In this document: piece after piece, positions 58,201-64,000 of the stretch
Layout of the letters: the number at the start of each line of letters is the position of its first letter
Position numbering within the stretch: position 1 is the first letter of the stretch
NCBI GenBank assembly: GCA_030549175.1
Contig: JAUKUA010000004.1
Location: 744,001 to 808,000, forward strand
Reading direction: 5' to 3'
Source: Lasiosphaeris hirsuta
Lineage: Eukaryota > Ascomycota > Sordariomycetes > Sordariales > Lasiosphaeriaceae
DNA: 64,000 nt
The notes under the pieces: model-generated
Told to the model about the DNA's origin: nothing
The model's database searches: none
Seen by the model: only the letters and a program-made list of their open reading frames with translations
Translations under genes and position numbers: made by a program

Positions 58201-58410
58201 TGGTGGAGCGATGGAAGAAGAAATCCCGGCAGAACCGAAGAGAATTGCATTCTGCAGTCCTCCTTTCCCAGAGCCTTGTCTGATTGAGGGCGGCGGAGCT
58301 GAGCTGCCTGGACAGGGTGGGCGCCCCGGCCTCGCGAACGAAAAGACCAGGTCATTCGCCAATTGCGGAAGGAGGGTCGCATCGAGATCAATGCCGGCCC
58401 CCAACAGCAT
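55230..58410 (-). CDS. Protein kinase fused to a C-terminal VWA-like domain
   Basis: Exons 58410-57481, 57414-57077, 57015-56846 and 56794-55230 give 1,000 residues. Introns of 66, 61 and 51 bases; the first has CTAAC and the second a 19-base homopolymer. The N-terminal 300 residues hold a helical region (PFRKFAEFVADIKANHIG). The kinase follows: Lys323 in FVFKVYHG, hinge LEYVDGGNLGEFF, catalytic loop HQDIRPENILL (His425, Asp427, Asn432) and DFG Asp452. HRD is HQD and the loop Lys is Arg, but Lys, Asp, Asn and DFG remain, so activity is plausible. A Ser/Thr/Pro-rich linker leads to a VWA-like fold (FFFIDDSRTML, VYVFTDGDWGD) from about residue 800. Role unknown; signalling or scaffold is inference. 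Confidence 0.88.
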
Positions 58411-59038
58411 GATCTACACGTGACCGTCATCTTCACATGCACGCGCTCGTGGCTGTGTTCTCTACCCCTGACGCGAGGTGCAACTTCCCGACCATTGCAG
58501 CAGCCCGGTTCTGGTCGGCAAAACACAGCGACAGCAGCACACGAGAGTTCTTGTCCAGAAGTAAATAACCACAGCATCGGTGGGCATGGATGAGTGCTAC
58601 CGCGAGCTATGGGAGGAGAAAAGCGAGAACTCGGCTTCCGCTTTGCCGGCAACCCTCGCAGTCGCTACGACAGCTTCTCCTGTCGTCAAATCAATATTTT
58701 CTTTCCGATCACTCTCAATAGGGCCACACAATCGCAACAGGCCCGGCCAGGGTCCTCGTGATAGGCCTACCTAGTCCGAGCACAGCTCCTGTCATCGCAA
58801 CGAGCACTCGCAGCAGACAATCAAACAGTACCATATCGTCATAAAGACCATAACAGTGGTCAAAATACTGTCATTTAGATTGTGAGAGCCTGTGAGGGTG
58901 GCGAGCCGTAACTGCAGTATGGGCCTATAGCGACCGTAACAGCTGGCAGAGATTGAAAAGGTCTCCGCCGCGGATCTAGGCTAGGCCGGCCAAAGGCCGA
59001 TTCACCCCCAGTTCATGGATCGTGATATTACATTCGAA
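58411..59038. other. Intergenic, kinase promoter and CorA-like 3' flank
   Basis: No gene recognised. Confidence 0.45.
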
Positions 59039-61197
59039 TCACATTATCCCCAGGCCAGTGCTCGACTTCTCCCCCCCATTCGGCACGGGCTCCGGCGGAG
59101 GTGCCAGCCCCCTCTCATCAGCATACCCCTCAAGACCTAGATCCCGGGCGTGCCGCCTTGCCCAACGTCGCGCAACCCCGTAGGCAACCGCCCAGCAAGC
59201 GATGGTGATGGCCATCATGGGCAAGCAGATGGACAAGAAGAGGCGGATGGCTTGGCCGCGCACCAAGTAGTCGGCGCCCAGCGTGCCGTCGTCGTCCCAG
59301 TTCAGCACGCCGCTGCTGAAAAACGTCTGACCATGAGAGTCAGTCGTCAAGATCCGGGAGCCGCGCGATAGGAACAGGCTTACCGCGATGAAGGTTCCTG
59401 GGAGGAAGATGAGGGTAAAGATGGTGATGACGTGCATCGATAGGGTCTCCTGCTTGGTCTTGACAGCGATCTCGTGCATCTTGTGCGTCCACTTCATCAT
59501 CTCGTCGCTCGACGTCTGCGCCACCAGTTGGAACGCCTTGGACGTCTGAATGCTGGTGTGCTGGCTCAGGGACTCGAACTGAACACTGCGTCAGAGCGAT
59601 TCACGGGCCAGTCGTTCAAACAGGTAGCTGCTCACCATATTTTTGTCGTTTGCTACGGTGCGAGATAGATCGAGGAGGCGCCGGCGATGCACGTCAAGGT
59701 CGCGTAAAATACTGCGTACCCTCCGGAAGAAGACTGCGACATCAGTCTTGCACTTCTCCTGGCCTATCAGCGTCTCGAATGCATGCGACGAGACCACGGT
59801 TCGATACTGCTCTTCGACTTGAGCAACGACATCTTTGCTCTGCTCTAGCGCCAGGATGGACCGGTCGATCTCGTCGCCCGTAAGGCTCAGCCTCTGCAGC
59901 TCGTTGAACGAGAAGCGCTCCTCGAGGTCTGCCAGTTGATCGATCAACACATTCGGTTCCTCCACAATGTCATCTTTCCCCTGCACGAAGGTGGATCGGC
60001 TGTCGAGCCCCCCGGATGCACGCCGCAAGAAGCCCGAGAACGACCGGCTACTGGACCGAGTTGGTGTCACTGGCGTCCGGGGAGTTGAGGGCTCTGACGA
60101 CTCCTCAGGAAGGATGTCGGGCTGGCTATTCCTGCTCACAGTCCCCGGCCGGGACATGACTGTTTGCATGGTTCCCTGTCGCGAGAGTGCTCTTGAATTC
60201 CCTCGCTTGGAGAAACTGCTCCCTCGACGATGGAAACTATCGGCGAGATCAATCGGGCTCGTCACGCTCGCGACAGGGGCGACCTTGGCCTCTACCGACG
60301 AGGTACGCAACGCCTCGTCCATGCTGTCGATATATTCGCTCCAGTATTCGACGGCCCACTCAAGCATGATGAGATGGACTTGCAAGCTTGCTACAAATGA
60401 TTGCACTGGTGTTCTCCGAGTATCACCCCGCATGTGTCTGTTTGTCTCGGTCGCGTCTTTTATCCGCCTCGCCAGCTCGCTGTTGCCCTTTAGGAGAATG
60501 TACACTGCGCGACCCGTTTCGAGGTCGAGGGAGTGGTATAGCGATGCATGGCGAAGTGGCCACTGGTTTCTCTCTTCAGGCAAATCGGTTCTCTCGACTG
60601 TGAGGAGGTTAAACGCGTGCTGGATCTGGATGCCTGACCTTCCCAGATGCGTCAGCCTGAGAGACGGGGTGTTCTCGTCGAGATAGTTCTCATGGCGGAA
60701 GAGGGCGTGAGTAAGTGGCCGCTGGCGAGCCTTAAAGGTAAAGACCAGGTCCAGGAACGATGGCATGACTTGGTGGTAGGTTAAAATCAGCGCGAGTTGC
60801 TCTTTGGAGCATCCCAGCGCATCTCTTGAGGTCTTTGAATGTAGAAAGCTATGCCAGTCAGTAACGTCAAAGTAGCTAAGGAGTGAAGAGTTTTTTTTTT
60901 TTTTTTTTTTTACATAAATCTCCACCAGGGGTCCTTCTCCTCTGGGTCGAGGAGCGTTTCGATATCCTCCACGCTCTTCAGCGGTCGCCCACGGTCGAAT
61001 TCGGTCGCGGACTCGTGAAGATCGCGGACAAACAGCGACTTGTGGGAGCTGTGAAATAGGCCTTCTTGGTTTAGGCGTGTTTGCAAAGATTTTTGGGTGT
61101 GGCCAAAGACCTCGGTTCTCAAAACGGTCAAGGGATACTCCCTCGACCGCTCGTAGCATTTGGCGAACTCAGCTGTGTTGTCATTGATTTCGGCCAT
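59039..61197 (-). CDS. CorA-like divalent-cation transporter family protein
   Basis: Exons 61197-60914, 60848-59636, 59578-59384 and 59326-59039 give 659 residues. Introns of 65, 57 and 57 bases. A long cytosolic region contains helices, a Ser/Arg-rich linker (RSSSRSFSGFLRRAS) and a coiled coil (LADLEERFSFNELQRL). Two C-terminal membrane helices follow (HVITIFTLIFLPGTFIA and LFLSICLPMMAITIACW). Splicing the last intron gives PGTFIATFFSSGVLNW, which aligns with the CorA signature ATFFGMN, with SSG in place of GMN. Fungal CorA-like proteins with degenerate GMN are common; ion transport is therefore uncertain. The first intron starts GTA followed by a 20-odd A run. Confidence 0.82.
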
Positions 61198-61684
61198 ATT
61201 CGTCGCATTGAAATAAGTGGCTCTTCCTAGGCTGAGAACAAGCGAGCTCTGAGAATACTGCTTGTCAAGCTTTAGGTCGATACGTTAGGTAGTTCACTCG
61301 GGTTCGGTGAGGTCTAGGACGGACGTCAATATCATGGGAAGCGGGGGTGTTTCAATGAGCGGCGCTGAGTACCCGTCTCAGCGAGTTGGCCTCCGCAAGG
61401 CGGATTCCAGAGGTATTTGGCTGCGTACCAGCGGGGGCGGTGTCAGCTGAGCCCAGCCAACCAGATGGATCAATGCCCTGTAACATTTCATACAATTGCT
61501 GCGGCTGCGATCACACAAGCGTGGCACGTCTGCGGAGTCTCCAATCAGGTTCATTCAATCTCAGCAGTTCTTGATCACCCTTGCACCGTCCCACCTCGAT
61601 CCTACGTAGAGCCCTCCGCTGCTCAAAGCACTGGCATCCCGCTACCGAAACCCGAAACCGATGCAGAAGCCGACCCCTCCTAGC
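61198..61684. other. Intergenic
   Basis: Promoter of the CorA-like gene and 3' flank of the small gene. No other feature. Confidence 0.45.
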
Positions 61685-62041
61685 CTAGAGAAAGTCGGTC
61701 CCATCATTCGATGACAACCGCACATGGTCGTCAATGTAGTCCTTCTGTTTCTGGAAAGGGTTAATTGACTGGGCACATTTCGCCTTGAGGGTTTTGCTCA
61801 CCTTCGTTAGGGCTTCCGGCGTCTCGAAAACCCAAAACTCCCTCCCATCTTTTGACAGCTGTGCACACGCGGGCATCATTAGCACTTCGCGTTCCGCCTA
61901 AACGGAGCGATGCAAGCAAACAGGGCGCACAACTGCACCTACATCAATCTTGAAATCAGCGTGCTTGGGGAACTCTGACTTGAGATATTTTTCGAGGAGG
62001 TCCTTTCGAAGGCGGTATGTAGAAATCGAGCCTTGAACCAT
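61685..62041 (-). CDS. Small two-exon protein, 103 residues, unknown
   Basis: Exons 62041-61943 (MVQGSISTYRLRKDLLEKYL...ADFKID) and 61897-61685 (AEREVLMMPACAQLS...SNDGTDFL) are joined by a 45-base intron with GTAGGT and TTTAG. The product is a charged, soluble protein with REFWVFETPEALTKVSK in the middle; no signal peptide. The clean ATG, phase-0 intron and unbroken frame suggest a real gene. I recognise no family. Confidence 0.55.
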
Positions 62042-64000
62042 GGTCGGTCTTGCCACTTCAGTTGGCATTTTGTGTAGCGGGAGTCGCCAGTTGAAATTGC
62101 ACTTTGAAATTTCCCCGCCGGGGCTTCCTCGCCTGGGCGGGCGTATTTATTTATCGTTGTCACCCCACCCACCATTCGATGCCTTTCCACAGGCGCATCA
62201 GAGCCTCATCACCGCAGCGGCTCCCTCTCGCATCAGTCATCTGTCGCTGGCCATCTAGCCGGGCCGTACCACCCAACAGCGACCCCACCCAAGTTTGACC
62301 CCGGCACAACGACTTCATCAACCCCTTGACCATCCGAGTTCTAAACTTTGCAGTTTGAGAAGTTCGCATTTGATGCGAGCGATATGGACGCTTGGAACCT
62401 TTGAAGCAGTTTTCCAGTGCACAATAGCTGCTGGTAGGGTGCAGTATCCAAGTCGAAAGTTGTCGGCTTGGGCTAGGCGGCCTCCCGCAGCTGATCGTGG
62501 CTGAGCTGAGCTTCCATTTCAGGCAATTTAGCGGCGCTCAACCCCAACCCTCCATTCTCCTTATCGGGCGCCAACGTGCTCCTTCAGGGCTAAAATCGTA
62601 GTGATCGGGACGGGGATGATACGCTGACTAAGGTAAACATCAGAATGAAAACTACAAACCATAGCGAGTCCCCACTGTGAAACTCTAAGTGCCTATCATT
62701 ACGACATTATCCACACTTGAGCATCTCTTTTTACAACTCAATAAATCAACTTGTAGTCTAAATAAGCTCAAAGATAGCGACCGAGTAACACCAACTACCA
62801 AGCCCATTTCTCTAGATCGAGAGGGAACACGAGACTGAGTACGTGGCAATATAAAGGGTCTCTACTATCGATAAAGACCTCGGTAAAGTCCTGTAAGGGA
62901 AGTGTCAAGGTTGTGCTCGCATTGTGAACACAGCAACACTATGGTCCAATTAGAAGAGCACTCCATGTGCTCCGTGAACAGAAGCGAACAGAGCCAGTTT
63001 CTTATTGGGTTAAACCACCATAAGGTACAGAGGGCCTCAAAAGCCGCCAGGTGCTGGATCAGAAGCCGCGAAGCAGAGGGCTGCCCACATTTTCTCGTCC
63101 TGTAAATCCACCTCAACACGGCGTCACCCTTCCCACTACATTCTGAAGGGGGCGACACGCAGCTGTGACCCTGCCAACGCAAGAGTAGAAGGCTATTCGG
63201 GGCATCAACATCGACGGGATCCTCCAAAACTTCCGAAGCACCCTCGCTTCCCCTATCTAACTGCCCAACGCCAACAGCTGCGACAACACGGCCCTCACTA
63301 ACGATATCCTAAACCCTGATCTCCCGGCCGAGTCTCATACTAAAGCCGTGGCTGTATCGCCGCTTGTGGAGTTGCAGTTCGACTCGACTCTCCTCAAGGT
63401 GTTCACTGTCCTTGAAGGAATTGTGCTAGTGTCGCTGTGGATGGCTTTGCTTTAGATTTTCTCGCCGTGGTTGTCTAGTGTTGGGCTGCCGATTGCTACT
63501 ACCAAGGTATATGAAAGAGAAGGTGTTTACGCAGGAGGTGCAACGAGATTGCTATGAGCCTCTAGCGACCACAATGAGTCTTCTGAGAGAGAACATTTAC
63601 TGGCAACCCTCCTGTGCATATCCTCGCTGCCACAACTTGAAATACATTCACCGCGTCAAGGTTTCCGTGCCAAGACGCATAGTAAAGTGCTGTCCGATGA
63701 ATGAGGTCGTCCATGACGTGGAGGCAAAAATATTTCGAGAATTTCCAATTCCAAGATAGGGACCATCGATGCCACTGAAAGCGGTGAGCCGTCCAGAGGT
63801 TGATCTGCAGCCTGGGCCCCCTGTCCCACCCAGTCGTCTGCCACTGTGGGGACAAGACGCCAATTGAACTCGGACACCAGGCGTTGCTCGGAATTGTCCT
63901 ATTGTAGTCTGTCATGGCCTGTCGCAGCCATCCACCGCAATCTCGTCTTGCCACGAAGAGTTTGGATTCGACATATTGCAGTATCAATCAATCAGGCAAC
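62042..64000. other. Terminal stretch without a convincing gene
   Basis: About 2 kb of moderate-GC sequence. A minus-strand scrap near 63640-63690 (ALYYASWHGNLDAV) resembles part of an ankyrin repeat but stands alone within broken frames. Nothing else is supported. Confidence 0.4.

Noticed and set aside
63562..63987. Ankyrin-repeat protein fragment (ALYYASWHGNLDAV)
   Set aside because: Only one partial repeat is seen and surrounding frames are broken, so a gene call is not justified.

Overview
The window reads as chromosomal DNA of a filamentous ascomycete fungus, most likely a Sordariomycete. Protein genes are broken by short introns (about 46-68 bases) with GTRNGN donors, CTAAC/CTGAC branch sites and YAG acceptors. 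Family content is fungal: a Zn2Cys6 regulator, a NACHT-WD40 STAND protein, a heme-thiolate peroxidase, a GH30 hydrolase and a LIP-type secretory lipase. Old DNA transposons carry many in-frame stops explained by C-to-T or G-to-A transitions, as expected of repeat-induced point mutation (RIP). I saw no tRNA, rRNA, CRISPR array or bacterial-type operon.

Layout. 1-5 kb: 3' part of an unknown gene, then a Zn2Cys6 factor divergent from an aldo-keto reductase. 5.4-8.1 kb: a dead pogo/Fot1-like transposon and a frameshifted Copia Gag remnant. 8.2-9.5 kb: a cytochrome b561-type membrane protein. 10.9-16.6 kb: a complete Ty1/Copia retrotransposon with apparently identical 239-base LTRs, a GATAC target duplication and one intact 1,655-codon Gag-Pol frame. 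17.4-21.4 kb: a three-exon NLR-like gene (fungal STAND N-terminal domain, NACHT, eleven near-identical WD40 repeats). 22-26.3 kb: a transposon graveyard (unknown RIP-hit gene remnant, Tc1/mariner transposase, second pogo-like element). 27.4-38.1 kb: ABCC transporter, single-pass surface protein, secretory lipase. 38.1-49 kb: gene-poor accessory DNA with a Mutator-like non-autonomous element, a third pogo-like element, diverged short repeats and orphan coiled-coil or disordered reading frames. 49.6-62 kb: gene-dense again: type I membrane protein, EXPERA/TMEM97-like ER protein, heme-thiolate peroxidase, GH30 hydrolase, kinase-VWA protein, CorA-like membrane protein and a 103-residue small protein. 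62-64 kb: no convincing gene.

The genes do not form one pathway. The only pair whose arrangement suggests joint function is the divergent regulator and aldo-keto reductase. The most interesting locus is the NLR-like gene: its WD40 repeats are almost identical in DNA and differ mainly at a few codons, the pattern of a self-diversifying recognition surface as in Podospora HNWD genes. The contrast between heavily mutated DNA transposons and a pristine Copia element suggests a recent insertion that has not been hit by RIP. Exon structures were inferred by eye from splice signals and frame; each complete model adds to a whole number of codons.
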